Positions 1 to 7,693 of a DNA stretch of 64,000 nucleotides are shown piece after piece. The stretch covers positions 11,405-75,404 of the forward strand of contig DAOTGJ010000014.1 of assembly GCA_035447065.1 (NCBI GenBank), in the 5' to 3' direction. This DNA comes from CALEMW01 sp035447065. GTDB taxonomy: Bacteria > Krumholzibacteriota > Krumholzibacteriia > LZORAL124-64-63. The position numbers and the translations under genes are program-made. The notes under the pieces are model-generated. The model did no database searches. It saw only the letters and a list, made by a program, of their open reading frames with translations, and was not told the origin of the DNA. The first letter of the stretch is position 1; the number at the start of each line of letters is the position of its first letter.

Positions 1-1
1 G

Positions 2-2065
2 GTCTACGCCATGATCTCCAGCGCCCGCGAGTTCAACACCCTGGGCCGCGCCGAGGAGGAGCTGCGCCGCAGCGCCGCCCGCTTCCGCGCCATCACGGAG
101 AACACGTCGGACATCATCTTCCTGCTGGATTCCGACGGCGTCTTCACCTACATGAGCCCCGCCGCCGCCCGCGTGGCCGGCGTGAAGCCGGAGGAGCTCA
201 TCGGCCGACCGCCGGGACGCCTGACGCACGAGGACGACCGGCCCCTGATCCACGACGGCCTGGCCCGCGCCAAGGCGTCGCCGGGCGAGAGCGTGCAGGT
301 GGGGCCCATCCGGGTGCGCCACGCCGACGGCCGCTGGATCCGGGTGGAGGGCGTGTACACCTGCCTGGACCACGATCCCGACGTGCGCGGCACCGTGATG
401 AACTACCGCGACGTCAGCGAGCGCGAGGCCTCGCAGCGCGAGCTGGCCGACAGCCGCGAGCGTCTCTCGCACCTGATCCGCAACCTGCCCGGCCTGGTCT
501 ACCGCTGCCGTCCGGACGAGGAATTCTCCCTGGAGTACGTGAGCGACTACTCGCGTCAGATCCTGGGCTACATGCCCGAGGAGTTCCTGGACGCCGAGAT
601 CGTCTGCGCGGCCGACATCATCCATCCCGAGGACCTCGTGCGCGTGCGCACCAGCATGCGGCGCGCCGTGGACGACGGGCAGCCCATCCGCGAGGAGTAC
701 CGCGTCATCCACCGCGACGGATCCGTGCGCTGGGTCATGGAGCGCGGCGCCGGGATCTACGGCGCGAACGGCACGCTGGAGGCCGTGGAGGGCATCATCA
801 TCGACATCACGGAGCTGGTGCAGAGCCGCCGCGAGCTGCAGCGCACCAAGTTCGCCGTGGATCACGGCCTGGACGCCCTCTACTGGGTGGACCGCTGGGG
901 CCGCATCGTGGACGTGAACGGGACCGCCTGCCACTACCTGGGCTACGAGCGCCGGGAGCTCATCGGCAAGAACCTCTGGGACATCTCGGCGGACCTGGAG
1001 GCGGAGGACTGGGCCCGCACCTGGGAGTGGGTCAAGGAGCAGGGGGCCGTGCTGGTGGAGGGCGAGCACGTGACCCGCACCGGAAGGCGCTACCCGGTGG
1101 AGATCTCGTCGCTGTTCCTGGAGTTCGGCGGCGAGCAGTTCCACTGCTGCTTCGTGCGCGACATCAGCGACCGCAAGGAGGCCGAGCGCCAGATCCAGCG
1201 CATGAACCAGGACCTGGAGCGGCGCGTGCAGGAGCGCACGGCGGCCCTGGAGGAGGCGCAGGAGAAGCTGGTGACGTCGGAGAAGATGGCGGCCCTGGGC
1301 AACCTTGTGGCCGGCGTGGCCCACGAGATCAACACGCCCCTGGGCATCGGCGTGACCGCGGCGTCGCACCTGGACCGCAAGGTGCGGGAGATGGAGGCGG
1401 TCTACCGCGAGGGCCGCATGAAGAAGTCGGACTTCGAGGCGCTGCTGGGCCTGGTGCGGGAGACGGCGGGCCTCATGCTCACCAACCTCAAGCGCGCCGC
1501 CGAGCTGGTGCAGGGGTTCAAGCAGGTGTCCGTGGACCAGTCCAGCGAGCAGCGCCGCGTCTTCGTCCTGGACGAGTACCTGCGCGAGGTGGTGCAGAGC
1601 CTGGACCCCGAGCTCAAGCGCCGCCGCCACGGCGTGGACCTGCACTGCGACCGCGGCGTGGAGGTGGACGGCTATCCCGGCGCCCTGGCGCAGGTGGTCA
1701 CCAACCTGATCCTCAACTCGGTGAAGCACGGGTTCGAGGACAAGGACCAGGGCCGCATCTGGATCCACGTGGACGCCGGGACCGAGCGCATCCGCATCCT
1801 CTACAAGGACGACGGCCAGGGCATGAACGCGGAGCAGGTGCGCCGCCTCTACGAGCCCTTCTACACCACCAAGCGCGGCCGCGGCGGCAGCGGCCTGGGC
1901 ATGAACATCGTCTTCAACCTGGTGACGCAGCTCCTGGGAGGCACCATCGAGTGCCAGAGCGACCTGGGGCAGGGGACGGTCTTCGTGCTGGAATTCCCGC
2001 GCATCGCGCCGCGGCGCGGCGAGGCGGGACTGGAGACGCCGCTGCCGGTGGGCGCCGGCCGCTAG
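2..2065 (+). CDS. PAS-domain sensor histidine kinase, 5' end probably cut by the window
   Basis: Cytoplasmic-type sensor kinase. From the first Met (position 11, 684 residues) three PAS domains follow each other at about 20-140, 150-275 and 275-395, each ending in a PAC-like stretch. A coiled coil leads into a dimerisation/phosphoacceptor helix with the H-box AHEINTP near residue 436, then a HATPase with an N-box near 564, DDGQGM near 600 and GSGLGMNIV near 626. The frame is open back to the first bases (GTC TAC GCC before ATG), no ribosome site is visible, and the protein begins in linker-like sequence, so an upstream sensor part is probably missing. No response regulator is adjacent. The stop overlaps the stop of the convergent shell gene. 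The signal sensed is unknown. Confidence 0.85.
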   Translation, partial: VYAMISSAREFNTLGRAEEELRRSAARFRAITENTSDIIFLLDSDGVFTYMSPAAARVAGVKPEELIGRPPGRLTHEDDRPLIHDGLARAKASPGESVQVGPIRVRHADGRWIRVEGVYTCLDHDPDVRGTVMNYRDVSEREASQRELADSRERLSHLIRNLPGLVYRCRPDEEFSLEYVSDYSRQILGYMPEEFLDAEIVCAADIIHPEDLVRVRTSMRRAVDDGQPIREEYRVIHRDGSVRWVMERGAGIYGANGTLEAVEGIIIDITELVQSRRELQRTKFAVDHGLDALYWVDRWGRIVDVNGTACHYLGYERRELIGKNLWDISADLEAEDWARTWEWVKEQGAVLVEGEHVTRTGRRYPVEISSLFLEFGGEQFHCCFVRDISDRKEAERQIQRMNQDLERRVQERTAALEEAQEKLVTSEKMAALGNLVAGVAHEINTPLGIGVTAASHLDRKVREMEAVYREGRMKKSDFEALLGLVRETAGLMLTNLKRAAELVQGFKQVSVDQSSEQRRVFVLDEYLREVVQSLDPELKRRRHGVDLHCDRGVEVDGYPGALAQVVTNLILNSVKHGFEDKDQGRIWIHVDAGTERIRILYKDDGQGMNAEQVRRLYEPFYTTKRGRGGSGLGMNIVFNLVTQLLGGTIECQSDLGQGTVFVLEFPRIAPRRGEAGLETPLPVGAGR

Positions 2066-2334
2066 GCCTCGCGTCGGACCGCGTCCACGCTCCCCACCAC
2101 CACCGTGCGGATGGGCAGGCCGCCCCGGCCAAGGATCTGGCGCGCGCCGTTCCCCTCGTCCAGCAGCAGCACCGTCTCGCCCACGCCCGTGCCGGCCGTG
2201 TCCACGGCCAGCAGCTCGCGGCCGGTGCCTGCGCCGTCGGCGTCCAGAAGCTCCACCAGCAGCAGGCGGTGGCCGTCCAGACCGGGGTGGCGGATGGTGG
2301 CCGTCACGGTGCCGCGCACGCGTCCCACCATCAT
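2062..2334 (-). CDS. Microcompartment vertex protein, EutN/CcmL family (copy 1, operon-distal)
   Basis: A 90-residue pentamer-forming shell protein of the EutN/CcmL (BMC-P) type that caps the vertices of polyhedral microcompartments. It has the family's size and layout: an N-terminal strand (MVGRVRGTVTAT), the 'G-x-x-LLLVELLD' strand, a 'GVGETVLL' turn and a C-terminal 'VVGSVDAV' strand. It is the last gene of the operon, its ATG overlaps the upstream stop as ATGA, and its own stop overlaps that of the convergent kinase. An alternative ATG lies one codon downstream (2331). It is one of three BMC-P copies, as in other loci that use different pentamers at the vertices. Confidence 0.88.
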   Translation of the reverse strand: MMVGRVRGTVTATIRHPGLDGHRLLLVELLDADGAGTGRELLAVDTAGTGVGETVLLLDEGNGARQILGRGGLPIRTVVVGSVDAVRREA

Positions 2335-2618
2335 GAGGCGCCCTCGCCCTCGTCCAGGTGCACGTCGTCCACCAGGCCGGTCACCGCATGGTCCACCGGC
2401 ACGAACGACGGGTCCAGGCTCACCGCGGCCTCCCGGCTGGCCACCCAGGCCACCAGCTGGCCGCGGCCGGCCATGCGCGTGCCGTCGGCGGCCACGAAGG
2501 CGGCGCCGCGCGGCGTGCCGAACCGATCCACGGGCTGCACCCAGAGCAGGGGCACGCCCTCCATGCCGGGCACGCTCTGGGCGGTCACCAGGGTGCCGAT
2601 CACGCGTCCGAGCTGCAT
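2331..2618 (-). CDS. Microcompartment vertex protein, EutN/CcmL family (copy 2)
   Basis: A 95-residue BMC-P protein. The start is set at 2618 (MQLGRVIGTLVT) because GGAGGG precedes it by five bases and the family begins with this strand; the open frame extends 12 codons further upstream without homology. Family hallmarks are 'GVPLLWVQPVD', the 'GRGQLVAWVASREAA' loop and a closing 'AVTGLVDDV' strand. It differs from copies 1 and 3 in having a longer central loop. It lies between the tandem-BMC gene and copy 1, two bases after the former's stop and overlapping the latter's start. Expected role: pentameric vertex of the shell. Confidence 0.86.
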   Translation of the reverse strand: MQLGRVIGTLVTAQSVPGMEGVPLLWVQPVDRFGTPRGAAFVAADGTRMAGRGQLVAWVASREAAVSLDPSFVPVDHAVTGLVDDVHLDEGEGAS

Positions 2619-2619
2619 G

Positions 2620-3237
2620 TCATCCCTCCACGGTCTCGGCGCCCTCGGGGGCATGCCGGGCGCAGATGCGCAGGTGCGTGCCCTCGGCCACGATCCGGCG
2701 CACCAGGGGCTCCACCCGCGGCAGCACGCTGCGCGCGGCGGTCCAGCCGGAGTCGCCGGCGCGGGCCTGGGCCAGGTCCAGGGCCGCGGTCACGTCGGTG
2801 AGCGAGCCGGTCAGCACGGCCAGGCCGCGGCCGCCCAGGTCGTCGCCCAGGCGCAGCTCCGCCAGGTCCACCGGCACGGCCTTCAGGGCCGCGTCCAGAC
2901 CCCGCAGCAGGGCGGGGGAGGAGCGCGTCTCGAACACGCCCATGGCCTCGGACTCGCGTGCTTCGGGGCGCTGCGTCAGGGCCGCGGCCAGGGCGGGGTG
3001 CGGGTCGGGCAGCAGCACGTCGTCGCGCACCTGCCCCACGGCCAGGGCCACGCGGTGGGCCTCCTCCACGCTGGCCACGCTGCCGCCCACCAGCGCCAGG
3101 TAGCGGCCGGGGTGCACCGTGCCGCAGCGCAGCAGGGCGATGGGGGAGTTCTTGAGCATGCCGTCCACCGCGAGCAGGCCGTGGGCCGTGTACTCGAACT
3201 CCAGGAGGGCCAGGGCCTGCCGCATCGCGCCCGTCAT
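2620..3237 (-). CDS. Tandem-BMC-domain shell protein (BMC-T, PduT-like)
   Basis: 205 residues with two BMC domains in tandem (about 4-90 and 100-190), which assemble as trimers that replace hexamers in the shell facets. It reads like PduT over its full length, including the 'RSVLPRVEP' tail. PduT carries a pore cysteine that binds an iron-sulfur cluster in a 'KTICPGK' loop; by eye the matching loop here is 'GTVHPGR', placing histidine there, with a Cys four residues earlier. Whether a metal site forms is open. The start codon overlaps the dehydrogenase stop (ATGA); MRQALAL (3225) is a possible alternative start. It differs clearly from the second BMC-T in this operon. Confidence 0.87.
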   Translation of the reverse strand: MTGAMRQALALLEFEYTAHGLLAVDGMLKNSPIALLRCGTVHPGRYLALVGGSVASVEEAHRVALAVGQVRDDVLLPDPHPALAAALTQRPEARESEAMGVFETRSSPALLRGLDAALKAVPVDLAELRLGDDLGGRGLAVLTGSLTDVTAALDLAQARAGDSGWTAARSVLPRVEPLVRRIVAEGTHLRICARHAPEGAETVEG

Positions 3238-4667
3238 ACGATCCGGAAGTGGTCCACCAGCACGCAGCGGCGCCGGCGGCTGAAGCTGAGGGGCCCGGTG
3301 AGGCCCTCGCCCGTGGGGCTGGCGATGGTGAAGCTGGTGTACCCCTCGCCGCCCTCGCCCAGGCCGCTGTAGATGGGCCCGTTCTTCACGAAGATGCTGG
3401 TGTTCATCACGCGCGCCATGCGGCTCAGGGCGTCGATGTCGCGCGAGTGCATGGCCGCGGAGTGGCCGAACCCGTGCTCCGCCTCGCGGGCCAGCTCGAT
3501 GGCGCGGTCCACGTCCGGCACGCGCACCACGGGCAGCACGGGCATCATCTGCTCCGTCCACACCAGGGGATGGTCCTCGGGCACGTCGCACGCCACCAGG
3601 CGGGGGTCGCCGTCGACGGGGATGCCGGCGCGGCGCAGGATCTCGCCCGCGTTCTTGCCGATGCAGTCCTTGGCCATCACGCCGGGCCGGCGCGGCCCGC
3701 GGGTCTCGCTGAAGATCGTCGCCTCCAGCTTGCGCAGGTCCGAGCCCGAGGCCAGGTAGGCCCCCGCATCGCGCATGCCGCGCAGCAGGGCGTCGGCGGC
3801 CTCGGCCACCACGAAGACCTCCTTCTCGTCCACGCAGATGATGTTGTTGTCGAAGGAGGCGCCGCGCACGATGTGCCGCGCCGCGGCGGCGGGATCGCAG
3901 GAGGCGTCCACCACCACCGGCGGATTGCCCGGTCCCGCGCAGATGGCGCGCTTGCCGCTGCGCATGGCGGCCTTCACCACGCCGGCGCCGCCGGTCACCA
4001 CCAGCAGGCGCACGCCCGGGTGGGTCATCAGCGCCTGGGCCGACTCCACCGTGGGCGCGCCCACGGCGGTCACCACGTCCTCCGGCCCGCCCGCCTCGCG
4101 GACGGCCCGGTGGATGAGCCGCACCGTCTCCATGGAGCAGCGCACGGCGCTGGGGTGCACGTTGAACACCACCGTGTTGCCCGCGGCCACCATGCCGATG
4201 GTGTTGCAGATGATGGTGCTGGTGGGATTGGTGGTGGGCGTGATGGCGCCGATGACGCCGAAGGGCGCCCACTCCGTGAGGGTGAGGCCGCGGTCGCCGC
4301 TCCAGGTCTGGGGCCGCAGCTCCTCGCAGCCCGGCGTCTTCTCCGTGACCAGGCGGTTCTTGACCACCTTGTCCTCGCAGCGGCCCAGTCCGGTCTCCTC
4401 GTGGGCCAGGCGGGCCAGGCGGTCGCCTTCGCGGCGCATGACGTCGCGGATGGCGGCGATCATGCGCTCGCGCACGGCCAGCGGCAGCTCCCCCAGGCGC
4501 ACGAAGGCGCGGCGGGCGGCGGCCACGGCCGCGTCCACGTCGGCGTGGATGCCCTCGCCCGTGGGGGCGGAGGCCGCGGCCGGCGCGGCGGGCGCGGCGC
4601 CGGGGCGCAGGGTCCGCGCCAGGCGCATGGCGATGGCGTCGACCTGGGCGTCCGTCAGTCGGCTCAC
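3234..4667 (-). CDS. CoA-acylating aldehyde dehydrogenase of the microcompartment core (PduP/EutE type)
   Basis: 477 residues; oxidises an aldehyde with NAD+ and CoA to acyl-CoA, here probably acetaldehyde from DeoC to acetyl-CoA. The catalytic Cys is C278 in 'SFDNNIICVDEKE', and 'PTTNPTSTIICNT' near 144-156 is typical of the acylating family. Residues 4-20 form a short amphipathic helix followed by a Pro/Ala-rich linker (22-36), the layout of an encapsulation peptide; a very similar helix sits inside the RpiB-DeoC fusion. GTG is chosen as start because GGAGG precedes it by seven bases. No alcohol dehydrogenase or phosphotransacylase partner is encoded in the operon, so cofactor recycling must differ or lie elsewhere. 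Confidence 0.9.
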   Translation of the reverse strand: MSRLTDAQVDAIAMRLARTLRPGAAPAAPAAASAPTGEGIHADVDAAVAAARRAFVRLGELPLAVRERMIAAIRDVMRREGDRLARLAHEETGLGRCEDKVVKNRLVTEKTPGCEELRPQTWSGDRGLTLTEWAPFGVIGAITPTTNPTSTIICNTIGMVAAGNTVVFNVHPSAVRCSMETVRLIHRAVREAGGPEDVVTAVGAPTVESAQALMTHPGVRLLVVTGGAGVVKAAMRSGKRAICAGPGNPPVVVDASCDPAAAARHIVRGASFDNNIICVDEKEVFVVAEAADALLRGMRDAGAYLASGSDLRKLEATIFSETRGPRRPGVMAKDCIGKNAGEILRRAGIPVDGDPRLVACDVPEDHPLVWTEQMMPVLPVVRVPDVDRAIELAREAEHGFGHSAAMHSRDIDALSRMARVMNTSIFVKNGPIYSGLGEGGEGYTSFTIASPTGEGLTGPLSFSRRRRCVLVDHFRIV

Positions 4668-4702
4668 CGGTCATCCTCCACGATGGGTTGCGGGCGGGAC
4701 GT

Positions 4703-5002
4703 TCAGTCGTCCCGCCCCTTCTTGTAGCGGTCCTCGCCGTCGATCTCCCAGCTGTCCACGATGGCCATGACCACCGCGTCCACCGGCTTGCCGTCGGTGG
4801 CCAGCGTCTGCCGCGCCGACGAGCCCGAGGCGTACAGCACGTACTCCCCGGGGCCCGCGCCCACGGCGTCCACGGCCACCACGGACCCGCCGGTGGGCTC
4901 GCCGTCGGGACCGCAGGCGCCCAGCAGCAGGAGCGTCAGCCCGTCCAGGCGCGGCTCCTTGCGGGTGGCGACGAGGGTGCCCAGCACCTTGGCCAGGACC
5001 AT
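4703..5002 (-). CDS. Microcompartment vertex protein, EutN/CcmL family (copy 3)
   Basis: 99 residues with the BMC-P fold: 'MVLAKVLGTLVAT' first strand, 'LDGLTLLLLGA', the 'GAGPGEYVLYASGSSAR' loop and 'VVMAIVDSWEI' at the end. The Gly-Ser-Ser-Ala-Arg segment followed by Gln-Thr is typical of EutN. It carries a charged C-terminal tail (DGEDRYKKGRDD) absent from the other two copies. It starts one base after the BMC-H stop, and is followed by 35 bases with the dehydrogenase ribosome site. Role: shell vertex pentamer. Confidence 0.88.
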   Translation of the reverse strand: MVLAKVLGTLVATRKEPRLDGLTLLLLGACGPDGEPTGGSVVAVDAVGAGPGEYVLYASGSSARQTLATDGKPVDAVVMAIVDSWEIDGEDRYKKGRDD

Positions 5003-5003
5003 G

Positions 5004-5294
5004 TCAGGCCTCGACGTCCTGGCGGCCCAGCGGCACCACGAGGTCCACGTTGGCGTGCGGACGCGCGATGACGTGCACGGAGACCACCTCGCCCACGCGC
5101 GACGCGGCGGTCTGGCCCGCGTCCGTGGCGGCCTTCACCGCGGCCACGTCGCCGCGGATCACGGCGGTGCAGTAGCCCCCGCCGGTCTTCTCGTAGTTCA
5201 CCAGCTCCACGCGGGCGGCCTTGACCATGGCGTCGGCGGCCTCCACCATCGCGGCGAAGCTCCGGCACTCGATCATTCCCAGGGCATCGGCCAT
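5004..5294 (-). CDS. Hexamer-forming microcompartment shell protein (BMC-H, PduA/EutM type)
   Basis: 96 residues, a single canonical BMC domain starting MADALGMIECRSFAAMVEAAD. The pore loop is 'KTGGGYCTAVIRGDV', where PduA/EutM proteins usually have a G-S/A-G pore; an all-glycine pore with following Tyr and Cys is a mild variant. As the only BMC-H gene here it should form most of the facets. AGGAGG lies eight bases before the ATG, one of the strongest ribosome sites of the operon, fitting a protein needed in many copies. It is flanked by the stacked BMC-T gene upstream and EutN copy 3 downstream. Confidence 0.92.
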   Translation of the reverse strand: MADALGMIECRSFAAMVEAADAMVKAARVELVNYEKTGGGYCTAVIRGDVAAVKAATDAGQTAASRVGEVVSVHVIARPHANVDLVVPLGRQDVEA

Positions 5295-5323
5295 CGTTCG
5301 TTCCTCCTGCTGAGGGTCGGGGG

Positions 5324-5947
5324 TCAGCTCCCGGCCGCGCGGCCCTTGAGCGCCTGCAGCGCCTGGACCGCGGCCGGCCGGGCCACGTTCACGTCCTTCT
5401 CTTCGCCTCCGATGTACACGCGGCCGAAGCTGCCGAACGCGCGCACCTCGAGGATGTTGATGCCGGCCGCCTTCTCCGCCTCGTTGGCCGCCAGCGCGGC
5501 GTAGGCCGCCGGCTCGCACTCCAGCACGAAGAGGGTCTGGCCCGACAGGATCAGGTTGCCGTGGCGCATGCGGTTGATGAGCATGCACTGGTGGTCGTCC
5601 AGATGGCGCACCACCTGGTCCGACACGATGCGCGGCGCCAGCCGCTGCTCCTCCTTCAGCCCCAGGGCGTCCAGGATGGCCTGGCCCGCCTGCCTCACGT
5701 CGGCCTGGCTGTCCGAGTGCACCTCCAGCATGCCGAAGTGCCGTTCGACGATCTGCATGCCCGGCGTCACGTGCGTGCTCTTGAGCGCGATGTCCGTGAC
5801 GCGGTTGATCTCGATGCCCGGCGCGATCTCCACGAAGAGGCTGGCCTGCCCCACGCGCGGCAGGAATCCCTGGGCCACCGTCGCCTGGAAGCTGGCGAAC
5901 TGGGGCTGCAGGCTGTCGATCACGCAGAACGCGCGCAGATCCACCAT
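5324..5947 (-). CDS. Tandem-BMC-domain shell protein (BMC-T, probable double-stacked type)
   Basis: 207 residues with two divergent BMC domains. It starts 'MVDLRAFCVIDSLQPQ' and contains 'FLPRVGQASLFVEIAPG', 'INRVTDIALK' and 'PAAYAALAANEAEKA', sequences I associate with the Haliangium ochraceum BMC-T2/T3 and CsoS1D group, in which two trimers stack face to face around a gated pore. That assignment is from memory, not a search. The ATG is preceded by AAGGACC. It lies three bases after the RpiB-DeoC stop and before the BMC-H gene. A large pore would suit phosphorylated sugars or CoA cofactors. Confidence 0.86.
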   Translation of the reverse strand: MVDLRAFCVIDSLQPQFASFQATVAQGFLPRVGQASLFVEIAPGIEINRVTDIALKSTHVTPGMQIVERHFGMLEVHSDSQADVRQAGQAILDALGLKEEQRLAPRIVSDQVVRHLDDHQCMLINRMRHGNLILSGQTLFVLECEPAAYAALAANEAEKAAGINILEVRAFGSFGRVYIGGEEKDVNVARPAAVQALQALKGRAAGS

Positions 5948-5950
5948 GGT

Positions 5951-7234
5951 CTAGGTCCTTTCGAAGGCGCCGCGCACGATGGCGACGCTCGAGCTGGCGC
6001 CGACGCGCGTGGCGCCGGCGCGGATCATGCGCACCGCGTCGTCGTAGGTGCGCACGCCGCCGGAGGCCTTGACCTCCAGCCCGTGGCGGCGCACCGCCGA
6101 CGCCATGAGCGCCACGTCCTCCGCGGTGGCCCCGCCCTTGGCGAAGCCCGTGGACGTCTTCACGAAGTGGGCCCGCGCCTTCACCGACAGGTCGCAGGCG
6201 CGCCGCTTCTCCTCGTCGGTGAGCAGGGCCGTCTCGATGATCACCTTGCAGATGGCGCCGCCGTCGCGGCAGGCCTCGGTCACGGCGCGGATGTCGCGGA
6301 GCACCAGGTCGTCCTCGCCGGCCTTCAGGGCGCCCACGTTGATCACCATGTCGATCTCCCGCGCGCCGTCGCGGATGGCCCGGCGCGTCTCCGCGGCCTT
6401 GACCTCCGGCGCCGCGGCGCCCAGGGGGAAGCCCACCACCGTGCAGGTCAGCACGCCGCAGCCGCGCAGCCGCTCGGTCACGAAGCGCGTCCAGGTGGGG
6501 TTCACGCACACGCTCTTGAAGAGGTGCTCGCGCGCCTCGTCGCAGATCTGCGCCACCTGGTCCCGCGTGGCCTCGGGCTTGAGGATGGTGTGGTCGATGT
6601 ACTTGGCGATGGCCTGGGGCAGGGGGCCCGGGGAGTCCGGGGCCTGGTCTCCGGGGATCACCGAGCCGGCGGAGGGAGCGGCCGCAGCCGCCGGGGCCGG
6701 ATGGCCGCCCAGCATGCCGGCCAGACGGGTGGCGATGCGCTCCAGATCGGCCTCGCTCAGCCCGTCCACGCCGGCGGGAGCGGCCGCGGGGGCCGCCGGG
6801 GCGCCGTCGCCCTCGATCATGGCCACCCGCTTGCGGTGGCGGGGCTCGGTGCAGTCCGTGGCCAGGAAGACCTCCACGATCTGCCGGGCCAGGTGGGCGC
6901 CGATGAGGCCCGCGCCCAGGGTCAGCACGTTGGCGTCGTTGTGCTCGCGGCCGTTGCGGGCGCTGGAGAGGTCGTAGGCCATGGCCGCCCGCACCCCGCG
7001 CACCTTGTTGGCGGTCATGCAGGAGCCGATGCCCGCCCCGTCGATCATCACGCCCCGCTGGGCCTGGCCCCCGGCCACGGCCTGGGCCACCTTGCGGGCG
7101 AAGACGGGATAGTCCACAGCTTCATTGGATGAAGTACCGACGTCGTAGATCTCGTGCCCCTGCTCGCGCAACCAGGCGCTGAGGGTGGCCTTGAGCTCGA
7201 ATCCGCCGTGGTCGGCGCCGATGGCGATCTTCAT
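5951..7234 (-). CDS. RpiB-like / deoxyribose-phosphate aldolase (DeoC) fusion with internal targeting helix
   Basis: 427 residues. Residues 1-142 match RpiB (sugar-phosphate isomerase): 'GADHGGFELK' at 6-15 and 'REHNDANVL' with the conserved His98, but the catalytic Cys of the E. coli type is Asp65 in 'MIDGAGIG'. Residues 206-427 are DeoC class I aldolase, with Schiff-base Lys359 in 'VKTSTG', Lys389 in 'VKASGGVRT' and Asp295 in 'EIDMVINVGA'. It would cleave 2-deoxyribose-5-phosphate to acetaldehyde and glyceraldehyde-3-phosphate. Between them, a Pro/Ala-rich linker brackets a 20-residue amphipathic helix (158-177) that resembles the dehydrogenase N-terminus. First enzyme gene of the operon, ten bases after the regulator, with GAGGGA before the ATG. 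Confidence 0.92.
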   Translation of the reverse strand: MKIAIGADHGGFELKATLSAWLREQGHEIYDVGTSSNEAVDYPVFARKVAQAVAGGQAQRGVMIDGAGIGSCMTANKVRGVRAAMAYDLSSARNGREHNDANVLTLGAGLIGAHLARQIVEVFLATDCTEPRHRKRVAMIEGDGAPAAPAAAPAGVDGLSEADLERIATRLAGMLGGHPAPAAAAAPSAGSVIPGDQAPDSPGPLPQAIAKYIDHTILKPEATRDQVAQICDEAREHLFKSVCVNPTWTRFVTERLRGCGVLTCTVVGFPLGAAAPEVKAAETRRAIRDGAREIDMVINVGALKAGEDDLVLRDIRAVTEACRDGGAICKVIIETALLTDEEKRRACDLSVKARAHFVKTSTGFAKGGATAEDVALMASAVRRHGLEVKASGGVRTYDDAVRMIRAGATRVGASSSVAIVRGAFERT

Positions 7235-7244
7235 GGTTGGTCCC

Positions 7245-7592
7245 TCACCAGGTCCGGGCGTCGTCGCGCCGGTCGCGGGCGGGCCGCGGCCGGATCACCC
7301 CCTCGCCGCGCTCCAGGACGGCCTGGAGGTCGCGCACGAGGAGCCGGAAGCGGAGCAGGCCCTCCTCCGTGATCTGGAAGGAGGTCCGGGTGCGGCGGCC
7401 GTGGGGCTCCTGACGCTTGGTCAAGTAGTTGCCGGCGGCCAGCTTGCCGGTCTGGACATGGAGGTTCCCGTCGGCCAGGCCCGTGGCGCGTTTGAGCGCC
7501 ATGAAGGCATGCCAACGACCGTCGGCCAGGCTGGCCAGCACGGCCAGGCGGGCAGGGGACACCAGGACCTCATCCAGATCGGCCACGCGCAT
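7245..7592 (-). CDS. Winged-helix transcriptional regulator of the microcompartment operon
   Basis: 115 residues with one winged-helix DNA-binding domain: 'SPARLAVLASLADGRWHAF', the recognition-helix region 'GLADGNLHVQTGKLAAGNYL', and a basic wing 'KRQEPHGRRTRTSFQIT'. It resembles the PF13601-type family (MarR/ArsR fold, no effector domain). It is the first gene of the microcompartment operon and lies directly behind a sigma-70-like promoter framed by two copies of a 20-bp palindromic element, the obvious candidate binding sites, so autoregulation of the whole operon is inferred. The ATG is preceded by GGAG at a spacing of six to seven bases. Confidence 0.85.
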   Translation of the reverse strand: MRVADLDEVLVSPARLAVLASLADGRWHAFMALKRATGLADGNLHVQTGKLAAGNYLTKRQEPHGRRTRTSFQITEEGLLRFRLLVRDLQAVLERGEGVIRPRPARDRRDDARTW

Positions 7593-7613
7593 GGCAGGCT
7601 CCGCTTCATGAAT

Positions 7614-7693
7614 GCTTCACGAGCGGAAGTTATCGGCAGGATCGGGGCGGGGTCAAGCGGAAATCCGGATATCGCTTCACGTGGTGAAGTTAT
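7614..7693. promoter_or_regulatory. Two copies of a 20-bp operator-like element around the microcompartment promoter
   Basis: GCTTCACG-NNNN-GAAGTTAT occurs at 7614-7633 and 7674-7693, 60 bp apart, identical outside the four central bases. Each copy is a partial palindrome; the second contains CTTCACGTGGTGAAG. The first covers the -10 region of the operon promoter, the second lies just upstream of the -35 and overlaps the stop codon of the ABC-F gene. A related TTCATGAA palindrome lies at 7605-7612. Arrangement and spacing suit repression by the adjacent winged-helix protein; that is inference. Confidence 0.7.
7629..7656 (-). promoter_or_regulatory. Sigma-70-like promoter of the microcompartment operon
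   Basis: On the minus strand TTGACC (7656-7651), a 16-base spacer, then GATAAC (7634-7629). Transcription would start near 7622, about 30 bases before the regulator ATG. The -10 box overlaps the first operator-like repeat. Confidence 0.6.
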
